Source: Alphaproteobacteria bacterium HGW-Alphaproteobacteria-4
Lineage (GTDB): Bacteria > Pseudomonadota > Alphaproteobacteria > Rhodobacterales > Rhodobacteraceae
Direction of reading: 5' to 3'
Length of the DNA: 64,000 nucleotides
Assembly: GCA_002842855.1 (NCBI GenBank)
Contig: PHEE01000014.1
Coordinates: 1-64,000, forward strand
Shown here: one piece after another, positions 33,457 through 43,024 of the stretch
Numbering within the stretch: the stretch's first letter is position 1
Layout: each line of letters opens with the position of its first letter
Program-made: the position numbers and the translations under genes
Notes under the pieces: generated by a model
Database searches by the model: none
Told to the model about the DNA's origin: nothing
The model's input: the letters and a program-made list of their open reading frames with translations, nothing else

Positions 33457-34621
33457 AGTCAGATTTTTTCCGCTGCCGAAACGGGCCTAGCGCGGTCAGC
33501 GCTGCGATCTCGCGCTCAGTATCGCGGCGTTCTTGCTCCAGAAAGTGCGCAACCGCCCTGCCAAAGCCTGGGTCTGCTAACCAATGCAGTGAATGCACAG
33601 CCGCTGGCAGATAGCCCCGCGCAAGTTTGTGCTCGCCCTGCGCCCCGGCCTCGACACGGCTGAGCCCGTGCGCAATCGCCCAGTCTATTGCTTGATGGTA
33701 ACAAAGTTCAAAATGCAGGCTCGGGTGTTCCTCGATCGCACCCCAATAGCGCCCGTACAGCGCGTCGCGCCCGATGAAGTTAAGCGCCCCGGCAACCCAA
33801 CGCCCCTCCCGTCGCGCGAGCACCATCAGCACATCGGCATTGAGCGCCATTGCAGCACTGAAAAACGCATGGGTCAGATATGGCCTGCCCCATTTGCGCG
33901 CCCCGGTATGCTGGTAAAACGCCCACATCGCGTTCCAATGCTCGGGCAAGATATCGTCGCCTGTCAGGGCTACTATTTCGCCCCCAAAGGACGCAGCCTC
34001 GGCGCGCTCCCGGCGCAGCGCCTTGCGCTTGCGTGACGTGAGATCGTCCAGAAAGTCGGAATAATGGCTGTAGCCGCGGTTGCTCCAGTGGTATTGCGTC
34101 GTGAGCCTGCTCAGGTAGCCCGCGTCGGCGCCCGCGGCCGCTTCCGGCGCGGTGCAAAACGTCACATGCGCCGACGAAAGCCCCGATCTTTCGGCCAGCA
34201 CCCTAAGCGCCTCAAGAATGCCCGCGCGCCCGGCGGCCTCCTGCCCAGGCCTGGCCAGTAACCGCCGCCCCGTCACCGGGGTGAACGGCACCGCAACCTG
34301 TAGTTTCGGGTAATAGTGCCCACCTGCGCGTTCAAGCGCATCGGCCCATCCGTGGTCGAAGATGTATTCGCCCTGCGAGTGGCCTTTAACATAAAGGGGT
34401 GCAACGGCCAGGGTATTTCCCTCGTCACGCAGAATCAGCGGGCGCGGCTGCCAGCCTGTACCACCGCCGACAGACCCGGAGGATTCAAGCAGGGCGAGAA
34501 ACCGATGCGTGGTGAAAGGGTCAACGGGTTGCCCTCCGGTCGCAGTTTCCGGGCAGGCGCAACTATTCCACTCATCTTCAGAAATTTCCGAAACTGACGA
34601 AAGTATGGTCACCTCAGACAT
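33455..34621 (-). CDS. GNAT-fold protein, peptidogalycan-synthesis-like (DUF482)
   Basis: 388 residues from ATG 34621. Segments such as FTTHRFLALLESSGSVGGGT, YYPKLQVAVPFTPVTGRRLL, KRKALRRERAEA, and ALYGRYWGAIEEHPSLHFEL match the DUF482/COG3146 family, which has two GNAT-like halves and is annotated as predicted N-acyltransferase. Substrate is unknown. An upstream in-frame ATG at 34735 would run into the gdpD gene, so I reject it. It is the last gene of a minus-strand run after ridA and gdpD, 17 bases behind gdpD. Confidence 0.8.
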   Translation of the reverse strand: MSEVTILSSVSEISEDEWNSCACPETATGGQPVDPFTTHRFLALLESSGSVGGGTGWQPRPLILRDEGNTLAVAPLYVKGHSQGEYIFDHGWADALERAGGHYYPKLQVAVPFTPVTGRRLLARPGQEAAGRAGILEALRVLAERSGLSSAHVTFCTAPEAAAGADAGYLSRLTTQYHWSNRGYSHYSDFLDDLTSRKRKALRRERAEAASFGGEIVALTGDDILPEHWNAMWAFYQHTGARKWGRPYLTHAFFSAAMALNADVLMVLARREGRWVAGALNFIGRDALYGRYWGAIEEHPSLHFELCYHQAIDWAIAHGLSRVEAGAQGEHKLARGYLPAAVHSLHWLADPGFGRAVAHFLEQERRDTEREIAALTALGPFRQRKKSD

Positions 34622-34638
34622 ATCTGATTCCTGCGCGG

Positions 34639-35409
34639 CTACGCATGCTTCGCCGCAGCATAACCTTCGAAGGTAATGTTGTCGGCGACCCGTCGTGCCT
34701 GTGCTTCGGCCTCGGGCGAGCGGATTGTCCAACACAGCACCGCCGCGCCTCTGGCTTTCAACTCTGCCACCCGCGGCCGTGCCAGATCTGCGGCTTCATG
34801 CGAAATGAACGAGGCACCGACCCGGTCGTAATCGCGGATGTCGCGCAGGTGGTCGCAGACCGCGCCAAGCAATTCTGGGTAGTCCTCCGGCAGATACGCA
34901 GCAGTTGTCAGCCCCACCGCAACATCTGGCGCCGCCGCGCGAAAAGCTGCGACCGAATGGGGGTTGAATGACATTACCGCCACCGGCCCCGCGTAACCGC
35001 GCAGCGCCGCGGCCACCGCAGTTTCCAGCGCGCCAACTTCCGGCCCGTTGGCCCCGCTCTGATCCTTGATCTCGATAAGCATTGGCACGCGACCCGCAAC
35101 CTCGGCCAGCACGCGCGCAAGCGAGGGCACCCCCTCACGCCCGCCCAGCAGCGGCAGGTCCGCCAACGCTTTGGCGCTCAGGTCAGTGATCTTGCCGGTC
35201 TTTCCCGTCAACCGCTCCAACGCATAGTCATGAAACACCATTGGCACCCCATCCGCCGACGGTTGAATGTCCAATTCAATGCCATAACCTGCATTAATCG
35301 CTGCACGGACAGCCTCGATCGAGTTTTCGGGGCGACCCTCGCCGCGATTGTGATAGGCCCGGTGCGCCAGCGGAATGCGCAGGAAATCGGGGTGAAGCGC
35401 AGGCATCAT
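34639..35409 (-). CDS. Glycerophosphodiester phosphodiesterase family protein
   Basis: 256 residues. GDPD active-site elements: AHRAYHNRGEGRPENS at about 16-31, GIELDIQPSADGVPMVFHD with metal-binding Glu/Asp and catalytic His, and MLIEIKDQSG. It hydrolyses glycerophosphodiesters to glycerol 3-phosphate and an alcohol. No signal peptide, so probably cytoplasmic. Its ATG overlaps the ridA stop (ATGATG/TGA), suggesting coupling; a second ATG three bases on is equally possible. Confidence 0.9.
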   Translation of the reverse strand: MMPALHPDFLRIPLAHRAYHNRGEGRPENSIEAVRAAINAGYGIELDIQPSADGVPMVFHDYALERLTGKTGKITDLSAKALADLPLLGGREGVPSLARVLAEVAGRVPMLIEIKDQSGANGPEVGALETAVAAALRGYAGPVAVMSFNPHSVAAFRAAAPDVAVGLTTAAYLPEDYPELLGAVCDHLRDIRDYDRVGASFISHEAADLARPRVAELKARGAAVLCWTIRSPEAEAQARRVADNITFEGYAAAKHA

Positions 35410-35870
35410 GCAACCTCGAAAACAGCGTCGATTTCCACCGCCACTCCGCGCGGCAGCGACGGTGCCGAGACTGCGGCGCGCGCGTGCCTTCCGGCCTCGC
35501 CAAACACTTCGACCATCAGGTTCGAGCAACCGTTCACCACTTCGGGCTGATTTGTGAAATCGGAGGTGGAGTTCACGAAACCGACAAGCTTGACGACCCT
35601 CAGAACCCGGTCGAGATCGCCGCCGCAGGCGGCGCGCGCCTGTGCCAGCAGCGCAAGCCCGCATTGCCGCGCGGCCAAGGTACCCTCGGCAACGCTCAGG
35701 GATTCGCCAAGACGACCCGTGATCAATCCATCAAGACTCTGGCTGATCTGCCCCGAGATGAACAGAAGATTTCCACTCAATACGTAAGGCACATAGTTGG
35801 CTGCAGGTGCCGGCGCCGTCGGCAACAGGATGCCAAGCTCGTCAAGCCGCGCCTCGATCTTTCCGCTCAT
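35406..35870 (-). CDS. RidA family protein (YjgF/YER057c/UK114)
   Basis: 154 residues from ATG 35870 (GGAGAA upstream). NYVPYVLSGNLLFISGQISQ and the signature RHARAAVSAPSLPRGVAVEI with the conserved arginine in ARAAVSAPSLPRG. The length (about 150) puts it in the longer RidA-like subgroup. RidA proper deaminates reactive 2-aminoacrylate from PLP enzymes such as threonine ammonia-lyase (ilvA at 59957 here); that role is only suggested. Sits between smc and gdpD. Confidence 0.88.
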   Translation of the reverse strand: MSGKIEARLDELGILLPTAPAPAANYVPYVLSGNLLFISGQISQSLDGLITGRLGESLSVAEGTLAARQCGLALLAQARAACGGDLDRVLRVVKLVGFVNSTSDFTNQPEVVNGCSNLMVEVFGEAGRHARAAVSAPSLPRGVAVEIDAVFEVA

Positions 35871-35948
35871 ATCAGTTCTCCGGGTATCTCTCGCCACGCC
35901 TTGCTGCGCAGCATTTCAAACGAAACGTCATGCCGCAACGCAGCGAAA

Positions 35949-38900
35949 TCAAGCAATCATCGCCTCGGCCCGCTTAAGATCAACGCTCACCAGTTGGCTC
36001 ACGCCCTGCTCTACCATGGTCACGCCAAACAGCCTGTCCATACGCGCCATCGTCACCGCGTGATGCGTAATGATCAAGAAGCGGGTATCGGTGCGGCGGG
36101 CCATTTCGTCCAGCAGGTCGCAAAAGCGCGTCACGTTCGCGTCATCAAGCGGGGCATCAACTTCGTCGAGCACGCAGATCGGTGCCGGGTTTGCAAGGAA
36201 CACGGCGAAGATCAGCGCCATCGCGGTCAATGTCTGCTCGCCACCCGACAACAGGCTGAGCGTCGAGAGTTTCTTGCCGGGCGGTTGGCACATGATTTCA
36301 AGCCCCGCCTCAAGCGGGTCGTCCGATTCGACGAGCAGCAGATTGGCTTCGCCACCGCCAAAAAGATGCGTGAAAAGCAGCCGAAAGCTTTCGTTCACCT
36401 GCTCGAATGCGGTCAAAAGCCGCTCGCGCCCCTCGCGATTAAGGCTACCGATCCCCGCGCGCAATTTGCGGATCGCTTGTTCCAGATCGGCTTTCTCTTG
36501 CACCAGCGAATCGTGCTCGGCCTGAACGGCACGCGCGTCGTCTTCGGCAAGAAGGTTCACCGCGCCAAGCGCTTCGCGCTGGCGGCGCAGCCGCGCGACA
36601 TCGGTTTCAAGCGCTTCGGCATCGGGCAGCCTTGCAACATCGGCGCCAAGACTGTTCAGCAAAGCCGCAGGCGATAGGTCGGTCTCGTCGTGAATGCGTG
36701 CTTCTGCGGAGGCGACTGCCGCAAGCGCGGCATCGCGACGGGCGGCGGCGGCGGCGCGTGTTTCTCGTGCCTCGCTTGCTGCTCGCTCGGCATCGCGTTC
36801 GGTCTCAGAGGCAGCACGCAACGCGGCATCAGCGGCAGCCAATACGTCGGAAGCCTGCGCCCTGCGCGCCTCGGCCGCGCTGACCGCTTCGGCGAGTTGC
36901 GCGCGCCGGGCGGCAAGCTCCGAAGGAAGCGCGATAGCACCCACCAACGCCGCTTCGGCTTCGGACCGACGCGCGGCAAGCTCGGCGCCACGCTTTTCGG
37001 CGGTGTCGAGCCGAAGCCGCCAACCGGACATCTCCTTGACGATTTCTTGCCTGCGGCGCAACCGCGCCTCGCCCTCGCGCCGCAAATCCTCATGCGTAGA
37101 ACGTGCGGCGAGCATGCTGACCCGCGCCGCTTCAACCGAAAGTTTGGCGCGTTCAACCGCACCACGCGCCAACCCAAGATCGGGCAGCGCCGCCAGCGCC
37201 GCCTCGGCTTGCCCCTGACGTTCGCGTGCCGCCATGGCCTCTTGCGCGTGGCGCGACTGCGCCTGTTCGGCCGATTCCAGCCTGCTGCCCGCAATCGAGC
37301 GGTCCGCCTCGGCGCGGCTAAGTGCGCGGCTTGCCTCGGCCAGCGCGCGGTCGGCCTCGCGGCGCGCCTCACGTGCGGCTGCGTCGGCGCGGCTCGCTTC
37401 GGCTAGTGCGTGTGTCAGCGCCTCATGTGCCTGCCCGGCGCCAATCGCGCGCGCGGCGACGTCCTCCAGATCGCGCTTCAATTCAACCAGCCGGTTGAGC
37501 TGCTGCAAACGCAGCGCTGTTGCCGAGGGCGCGTCTTCAGCCGCCGCGCGCAGCCCATCCCATCGCCAGAGGTCGCCCTGAAGCGAGACGAGCCGTTGCC
37601 CTGGTGCCAACAACGGCTGCAATTGCCGCCCGGTGGCGCGGTCAGGCACCATGCCGATCTGTGCAATTCTCCGTGCAAGCAGTTCGGGCACGCGCACCTG
37701 CGCTGCCAGCGGTAACGCCCCCTCGGGTAGCGGTTGCGGCTGCGGATAGTCGGGCAACGCGGCCCAACCTGTGCCCGAATCGCCTGTGGCCTCGGGGGCG
37801 CGCAGGTCATCTGAAAGCGCCGCACCCAGCGCCAGTTCGTAGCCCTTGTTCACCTGCATCCGGTCAAGAACCTGTTTGCCGCTTCCGGCCTCGCGTTCGA
37901 CCAGCCGCGCCAGCGCAGCTACCTGCGCCCGCAGCGCGCCCGCTTCGCCCTCGGCCTCCGCTCGGGCAGCGCGGGCGCGCGACTCGCGCTCCTGAACTGC
38001 GGCGCGGGTATCTTCGGCGGCAAGCAGCGCTGCTTCGGCGGTGTGAGCGCGCGCCTCCGCTTCGCGGCGCTCTGCTTCGGCCTGGGCGTGATCATGCCCG
38101 GCGCGGGCCAGCGCCGCCCGGGCATCCATTGCCGCGGCCGTGGCGCGGGCGGCTTCGGCCTCGCCGCGCGCAGCCGCAGCGTGGAGGTCGGTCAACAAGC
38201 GCTCGCCCGATTGGTGGCGCGCCGCAAGTCGTGCTGCGTCCTCGGTTAACTCTGCCAGATCCGCCTCGCGCGCCTGCAACGCCTGCGCGGCCTCTGCTGC
38301 CCTAACTGCCGCCGCCGCAAGGTGGGCCTCTTGGCCGTCGCCAGCCTTGACGATCTGACCTTGCTCCCACTCCAGTTGCGCGATGGTTTCGAGCGCGTCG
38401 CGGTTCAACCCATCCTCGCGCTCGGCATCTTGCGTCAACCGTTCGATCTGCGCCCTGAGTTCGGCTATGCGCGCTTGCGCTTCGGCCTCCTGCGCCCCCA
38501 ACGCATCGCGCTCGATCATCAGGCGTTGCAGAATGGCACCCGCGACCGTCGCGGCTTCGCGCAAAGGTGGCAAAGCCTCCTCGCGCGCGGCTCGGGCGCG
38601 CACCGCCCCGCGCGCAGCAGCTTCGGCGCGCCCGGCCGCGAGGTTATCGGCAGCAAGGGCCGCATCCGTTTCAGCACGCAGCGCCTCGGCATCGCGCCAG
38701 CGAATATAAAGCAACGCTCCCTCGGCGCGGCGCAACTCGGCCCCTATCTCGCGGTAGCGCGCAGCCGCGCGGCTTTGCCGCTGTAGCGCTGCGAGTTGCT
38801 GCGCGAGTTGCTCAACCACGTCATCAACCCGCAACAGGTTCGACTCGGCGGCGCTCAGCTTCAGTTCGGCTTCATGTCGGCGCTGATACAGCCCGGAAAT

Positions 38901-39407
38901 ACCCGCGGCCTCTTCCAATATCCGCCGCCGTGCCTTGGGCCTTGCGTTGATCAGCTCTGCGATCTGCCCCTGGCGCACAAGCGCGGGTGAATGCGCCCCG
39001 GTTGACGCGTCGGCGAACAACATCTGTACGTCACGCGCGCGTACCTCGCGCGCATTGACGCGATAGGCCGAACCCGAATCGCGGGTGATGCGCCGCACGA
39101 TTTCGATCGTGTCAGCTTCATTGAACCCGGAAGGCGCCAGCCGTTCGCTATTATCGATAGCAAGCGAAACCTCAGCAAATGCCCTAGCCCCGCGCGATGC
39201 GGCCCCCGCAAAGATCACATCCTCCATGCCCTCGCCGCGCATCACGGTCGGGCGCGTCTCGCCCATCACCCAACGCAGCGCTTCCAGCAGGTTCGACTTG
39301 CCGCAGCCGTTTGGCCCGACAACACCGGTCAGCCCGTCATGAATGACGAGGTCGGTCGGGTCGACAAAGCTCTTGAAACCGTTGAGGCGAAGCCGAGTGA
39401 ACCGCAA
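35949..39407 (-). CDS. smc: Chromosome segregation protein SMC
   Basis: 1152 residues. Walker A GPNGCGKSN is at about 31-39 after LRFTRLRLNGFKSFVDPTDL. Two long Ala/Arg/Glu-rich coiled coils surround a hinge at about 500-620 (QVNKGYELALGAALSDDLRA). The C-terminal head has the signature LLSGGEQTLTAMAL and Walker B CVLDEVDAPLDDANV. It compacts and organises the chromosome with ScpA/ScpB, which are not in this window. Start is TTG 39407: AAGGGG lies eight to thirteen bases upstream and the product begins exactly where homologues begin. The open frame extends 150 codons further with non-conserved sequence, which I reject. Confidence 0.96.
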   Translation of the reverse strand: MRFTRLRLNGFKSFVDPTDLVIHDGLTGVVGPNGCGKSNLLEALRWVMGETRPTVMRGEGMEDVIFAGAASRGARAFAEVSLAIDNSERLAPSGFNEADTIEIVRRITRDSGSAYRVNAREVRARDVQMLFADASTGAHSPALVRQGQIAELINARPKARRRILEEAAGISGLYQRRHEAELKLSAAESNLLRVDDVVEQLAQQLAALQRQSRAAARYREIGAELRRAEGALLYIRWRDAEALRAETDAALAADNLAAGRAEAAARGAVRARAAREEALPPLREAATVAGAILQRLMIERDALGAQEAEAQARIAELRAQIERLTQDAEREDGLNRDALETIAQLEWEQGQIVKAGDGQEAHLAAAAVRAAEAAQALQAREADLAELTEDAARLAARHQSGERLLTDLHAAAARGEAEAARATAAAMDARAALARAGHDHAQAEAERREAEARAHTAEAALLAAEDTRAAVQERESRARAARAEAEGEAGALRAQVAALARLVEREAGSGKQVLDRMQVNKGYELALGAALSDDLRAPEATGDSGTGWAALPDYPQPQPLPEGALPLAAQVRVPELLARRIAQIGMVPDRATGRQLQPLLAPGQRLVSLQGDLWRWDGLRAAAEDAPSATALRLQQLNRLVELKRDLEDVAARAIGAGQAHEALTHALAEASRADAAAREARREADRALAEASRALSRAEADRSIAGSRLESAEQAQSRHAQEAMAARERQGQAEAALAALPDLGLARGAVERAKLSVEAARVSMLAARSTHEDLRREGEARLRRRQEIVKEMSGWRLRLDTAEKRGAELAARRSEAEAALVGAIALPSELAARRAQLAEAVSAAEARRAQASDVLAAADAALRAASETERDAERAASEARETRAAAAARRDAALAAVASAEARIHDETDLSPAALLNSLGADVARLPDAEALETDVARLRRQREALGAVNLLAEDDARAVQAEHDSLVQEKADLEQAIRKLRAGIGSLNREGRERLLTAFEQVNESFRLLFTHLFGGGEANLLLVESDDPLEAGLEIMCQPPGKKLSTLSLLSGGEQTLTAMALIFAVFLANPAPICVLDEVDAPLDDANVTRFCDLLDEMARRTDTRFLIITHHAVTMARMDRLFGVTMVEQGVSQLVSVDLKRAEAMIA

Positions 39408-39632
39408 ACAGATACCCCTTGCCCCGGAGTGAGTCTCCGGCACGAAATCTTTCGCGCGATGGGCGCGCCTGTCAACCGCCAGACGCGAGATATGGAGGTA
39501 GCCGGGCGGATATCCACAAGATATGTGTGCGCCGGTTCTGATGTCAGCTATTCCACCGACTCCCGATTCGTCGGGCTTGCGCGGCGAAGGATCGGCGCTA
39601 GGCTCGCGCAACCCATGCCGCAGGAGCATTGC
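39408..39632. promoter_or_regulatory. smc/lrgA divergent region with GANTC sites
   Basis: 225 bp shared by the smc (minus) and lrgA (plus) promoters. GANTC sites at 39431-39435 (inside the hairpin CCGGAG-N5-CTCCGG, 39424-39440), 39558-39562 and 39565-39569; the last two lie inside the inverted repeat CCGAC...GTCGG (39557-39575). A CcrM-methylation-sensitive smc promoter is a possibility. Confidence 0.4.
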
Positions 39633-39989
39633 ATGATCCCCGCACTTGTAACCCTTCTGGTGTTTCAACTTTTCGGCGAAGTGGTCACACGCGGCCTTGG
39701 CCTGCCACTGCCCGGCCCGGTGCTTGGCATGGTTGCACTGGTGCTGACAATGCTTGCTTTCCCGAAACTCGCGGCTGCGGTGCGGCCGACTGCGCAAGGG
39801 TTGCTTGCGCATCTGTCGCTCCTGTTTGTTCCCGCCGGGGTAGGTGTCGTGGCGCATCTGGGTGTGCTGCGCCAGGAAGGCGCGGCGCTGATGCTGGCGT
39901 TGATCGTCTCAACTGTGGCCGCAATTGCGGTGGGCGCCCTCACATTTACTGCGGTGGCCCGCCTTGCCGAGGGGCGCAAGAATGGCTGA
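39633..39989 (+). CDS. lrgA: CidA/LrgA family membrane protein
   Basis: 118 residues with four hydrophobic helices. Family motif LGLPLPGPVLGMVALVLTML at about 20-39 and LLFVPAGVGVVAHLGVL. CidA/LrgA proteins are holin-like and affect murein hydrolase export and cell lysis in Gram-positives; in proteobacteria the role is unclear, and glycolate/metabolite transport has been suggested for related plastid proteins. I chose ATG 39633 (AGGAG six bases upstream) over 39615. Overlaps lrgB. Confidence 0.88.
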   Translation: MIPALVTLLVFQLFGEVVTRGLGLPLPGPVLGMVALVLTMLAFPKLAAAVRPTAQGLLAHLSLLFVPAGVGVVAHLGVLRQEGAALMLALIVSTVAAIAVGALTFTAVARLAEGRKNG

Positions 39990-40698
39990 TGCGGCCCTGA
40001 TCTGGAGCTACCTGACGCGCGAGCCGCTCCTGTGGCTCACCGCCACGCTGATCGCCTATTGGGTGGGCGACGCGGCGTTTCGTGCCAGCGGCCGCAAGCC
40101 CTACGTCAACCCTGTGCTGATTGCGGTTGCAGCACTTGCATTGGTGCTGAAAGGAACGGGAACCCCCTACGCAACCTATTTCGAAGGGGCGCAGTTTGTG
40201 CACTTCATGCTTGGCCCGGCGACCGTCGCGCTTGCACTTCCGCTTTATACAAACCTCGCCCAGGTGCGCCGCGCCGCCTTTCCCATGCTTGCGGCACTTC
40301 TGGCCGGGTCGCTGACGGCAATTCTTTCGGCATTGGCGATTGCGCGCGCACTTGGGGTAGACGCCTCGGTGCTTTCAGCGCTTGCGCCAAAGTCCGCTAC
40401 CGCCCCCGTCGCAATCGGCATTGCCGAGCGCATGGGCGGTTCACCAACCCTTGCGGCGGTGCTGGTTCTGACCACCGGCATCATCGGCGCCGTGGTGGCT
40501 ACGCCGTTGCTCAACCTGCTGCGCATAACGGATTGGCGCGCCCGCGGTTTTGCCACCGGTGTTGCGGCACACGGCATCGGCACGGCGCGTGCCTTTCAGG
40601 TGAACGAGACCGCAGGCAGCTTTGCTGGCATCGGCATGGGGCTGAACGCGGTGCTGACCGCGCTGATCGCGCCGCCACTGCTCGCGCTCTTTTTGTGA
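39982..40698 (+). CDS. lrgB: LrgB family membrane protein
   Basis: 238 residues, about six to seven membrane helices. LrgB signatures: MLGPATVALALPLYTNL, SVLSALAPKSATAPVAIGIA and GFATGVAAHGIGTARAF. It partners with LrgA; the genes overlap by eight bases. Its stop lies in the 12-bp palindrome ATGCAATTGCAT (40698-40709) upstream of accD. Confidence 0.93.
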   Translation: MADAALIWSYLTREPLLWLTATLIAYWVGDAAFRASGRKPYVNPVLIAVAALALVLKGTGTPYATYFEGAQFVHFMLGPATVALALPLYTNLAQVRRAAFPMLAALLAGSLTAILSALAIARALGVDASVLSALAPKSATAPVAIGIAERMGGSPTLAAVLVLTTGIIGAVVATPLLNLLRITDWRARGFATGVAAHGIGTARAFQVNETAGSFAGIGMGLNAVLTALIAPPLLALFL

Positions 40699-40762
40699 TG
40701 CAATTGCATTTCGCCCGCCGCGGGGCTATTTCAACCCGGCGCGGCGGTAAGGGGCACTGACC

Positions 40763-41659
40763 ATGAACTGGATCTCGAACTACGTCCGACCCAAGATCAA
40801 CTCGTTGTTTTCACGCCGCGAGGTGCCCGAGAATCTCTGGTCCAAGTGCCCCGAGTGCGGCACCATGCTGTTTCACCGCGAGCTGAGCGACAACCTCAAC
40901 GTTTGCACCTCTTGCGAACACCATATGCCAATCACCCCGCGCGAACGTTTCGCGGCGCTGTTTGATGGCGGTATCTTCTCCGAGGTTGAGGTGCCGTTGC
41001 CGGTTCCCGATCCGCTCGCCTTTCGCGACCAGAAGAAATACCCCGACCGGTTGAAAGCGGCGCAAAAGGCCACCGCCGAGCCCGAGGCGATGCTGGTGGC
41101 CGAGGGCGAAATTGGCCGCACCCCGATCATCGCCGCCGCACAGGATTTCGCCTTCATGGGCGGCTCGATGGGCATGTATGTCGGCAACGCCATCATCGCC
41201 GCCGCCGAACGCGCAATCAAGCTCAAGCGCCCGCTCGTGCTGTTTTCAGCAGCGGGTGGCGCGCGCATGCAAGAAGGCATCCTCAGCCTTATGCAGATGC
41301 CGCGCACAACGGTTGCGGTGCAGATGCTGAAAGAGGCAAGCCTGCCCTATATAGTGGTTCTGACCCACCCAACGACCGGTGGCGTGACCGCATCCTATGC
41401 CATGCTGGGAGACGTGCAGATCGCCGAGCCCAACGCGCTCATCTGTTTCGCTGGCCCGCGCGTAATCGAGCAAACCATCCGCGAGAAATTGCCCGAGGGC
41501 TTTCAGCGTGCGGAATACCTTCTCGATCACGGTATGCTCGATCGGGTCACCCACCGTAAGAAGCTGCGCGAAGAACTGACAACGATCCTGCGCATGCTCA
41601 TGCTACAGTCCCCCGCAATCGTGGCCGACCTGCCCGCCCCCAGCCCCACCACCCCCTGA
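40763..41659 (+). CDS. accD: Acetyl-CoA carboxylase carboxyltransferase subunit beta
   Basis: 298 residues. N-terminal four-cysteine zinc finger [12 protein letters not shown] ... CTSCEHH (Cys 29, 32, 48, 51), then the crotonase-like carboxyltransferase core with [16 protein letters not shown] and [20 protein letters not shown]. It transfers carboxylate from biotin to acetyl-CoA to give malonyl-CoA, with AccA (not in window). Followed by folC, the usual accD-folC order, though a terminator lies between them. Confidence 0.97.
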   Translation: MNWISNYVRPKINSLFSRREVPENLWSKCPECGTMLFHRELSDNLNVCTSCEHHMPITPRERFAALFDGGIFSEVEVPLPVPDPLAFRDQKKYPDRLKAAQKATAEPEAMLVAEGEIGRTPIIAAAQDFAFMGGSMGMYVGNAIIAAAERAIKLKRPLVLFSAAGGARMQEGILSLMQMPRTTVAVQMLKEASLPYIVVLTHPTTGGVTASYAMLGDVQIAEPNALICFAGPRVIEQTIREKLPEGFQRAEYLLDHGMLDRVTHRKKLREELTTILRMLMLQSPAIVADLPAPSPTTP

Positions 41660-41711
41660 AACTGCCTTGGTCCAAATATCCTCGGGGGGTGAATTGCGCG
41701 TCAGCGCAAGA

Positions 41712-41736
41712 GGGGGGCAGACGCCCCCCCTTTTTC
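41712..41736 (+). terminator. Rho-independent terminator of accD
   Basis: GGGGGGC (41712-41718) pairs with GCCCCCC around a 4-nt loop (41723-41729), followed by CTTTTT. It stands between accD and folC, so part of folC expression may depend on read-through or its own promoter. Confidence 0.75.
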
Positions 41737-41752
41737 AGCCGGAGCCGCCGCA

Positions 41753-43024
41753 ATGCCCCAGCCATCCGACGAAATCCTGACCCGGCTTCTGGCGCTGCAT
41801 CCGAAGATAATCGACCTGACACTTGACCGGGTGGAGCGTTTGCTTGCCGCGCTCGGCCACCCCGAGCTTTCTTTGCCCCCGGTCGTCCACATCGCGGGCA
41901 CCAACGGCAAGGGCTCGACGCAGGCAATGCTGCGCGCGGGAATGGAGGCGGCGGGTAGACGCGTGCATGCCTATACCTCGCCCCATCTCGCGCGATTTCA
42001 CGAACGTATCCGCCTTGCGGGCGAGATTATCCCAGAGCCGCAGTTGGCGTCGCTTCTGGAAGAGTGCGAACAGGTCAATCTTGCGCATCCCATTACCTTT
42101 TTTGAAATCACTACCTGCGCCGCCTTCCTCGGCTTCGCCCGCACCCCCGCCGACTTCACTTTGCTCGAAGTCGGTCTCGGTGGCAGGCTCGACGCCACCA
42201 ATGTGCTGCCCCGTCCAAGGCTCACCATCATCACGCCGGTCTCGATCGACCATCAGCAATATCTGGGCGACACGTTGCCCGAAATCGCAGCTGAAAAGGC
42301 GGGTATTCTCAAGCGTGGCGTCCCCTGCGTGGTTGGCCCGCAAGAAAATGACGCGCTTGAAGTGATCACCGCGCGGGCAACACGTCTCGGTGCCCCGCTC
42401 CTTGTGCACGCTCAACACTGGCAGGTTTTCGAAGAGCGCGGGCGACTGATCTTTCAGGACGAAACCGGCCTGCTTGATCTGCCGCTGCCCAACCTTCCCG
42501 GTCCGCACCAAATTCAGAATGCAGGCGCTGCCCTTGCAGCACTTCGCCACCTTGGCTTTGACAGTGCCGCTTGCGAAGCGGCTGTCACCCGCGCCGACTG
42601 GCCCGCCCGGATGCAGCGCCTCCGCCAGGGCCAGTTGGCCGAGGCCGCGCCAGACGCCGAGCTCTGGCTTGATGGTGGCCACAACCCCGCGGGCGGGCAG
42701 GCACTTGCCGCCACGCTGGCACGAATGCCGCGGCGGCCAACCCATCTGATCGTCGGCATGCTCAACACCAAGGACATTGCAGGCTACCTGCGCCCCCTTG
42801 TGGCGCAGGCCGCAACCCTGACCGCCGTCTCGATACCGGGCGAGGCCAACACGCTCACCGCCGAGCAGACGCAGGCCGCCGCGCGCGCAGCCGGAATCGC
42901 CGCCAGCACCGCTGAATCCGTGCTTGCCGCAGTCAAAATGATAACCGCCACCGAGCCACGTGCCCGCATCCTCATCTGTGGTTCGCTCTATCTCGCAGGT
43001 GGGGTACTGCGCGAAAACGGTTAG
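41753..43024 (+). CDS. folC: Folylpolyglutamate synthase / dihydrofolate synthase
   Basis: 423 residues. P-loop HIAGTNGKGST at about 46-56 and the Mur-ligase-like body with SPHLARFHERIRL, FEITTCAAFLGFA and the late DGGHNPAGGQALA. It adds glutamate to dihydropteroate and folates. Convergent with zapE; the two stops overlap in TTAG. Confidence 0.96.
   Translation: MPQPSDEILTRLLALHPKIIDLTLDRVERLLAALGHPELSLPPVVHIAGTNGKGSTQAMLRAGMEAAGRRVHAYTSPHLARFHERIRLAGEIIPEPQLASLLEECEQVNLAHPITFFEITTCAAFLGFARTPADFTLLEVGLGGRLDATNVLPRPRLTIITPVSIDHQQYLGDTLPEIAAEKAGILKRGVPCVVGPQENDALEVITARATRLGAPLLVHAQHWQVFEERGRLIFQDETGLLDLPLPNLPGPHQIQNAGAALAALRHLGFDSAACEAAVTRADWPARMQRLRQGQLAEAAPDAELWLDGGHNPAGGQALAATLARMPRRPTHLIVGMLNTKDIAGYLRPLVAQAATLTAVSIPGEANTLTAEQTQAAARAAGIAASTAESVLAAVKMITATEPRARILICGSLYLAGGVLRENG

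Noticed and set aside
36690-38786. Many Arg/Ala-rich plus-strand frames inside smc
   Set aside because: They are antisense shadows of the coiled-coil coding sequence of smc.
39408-39857. N-terminal extension of smc by 150 codons
   Set aside because: The extra sequence overlaps lrgA and contains no SMC features; conserved sequence begins at TTG 39407 with a good ribosome-binding site.
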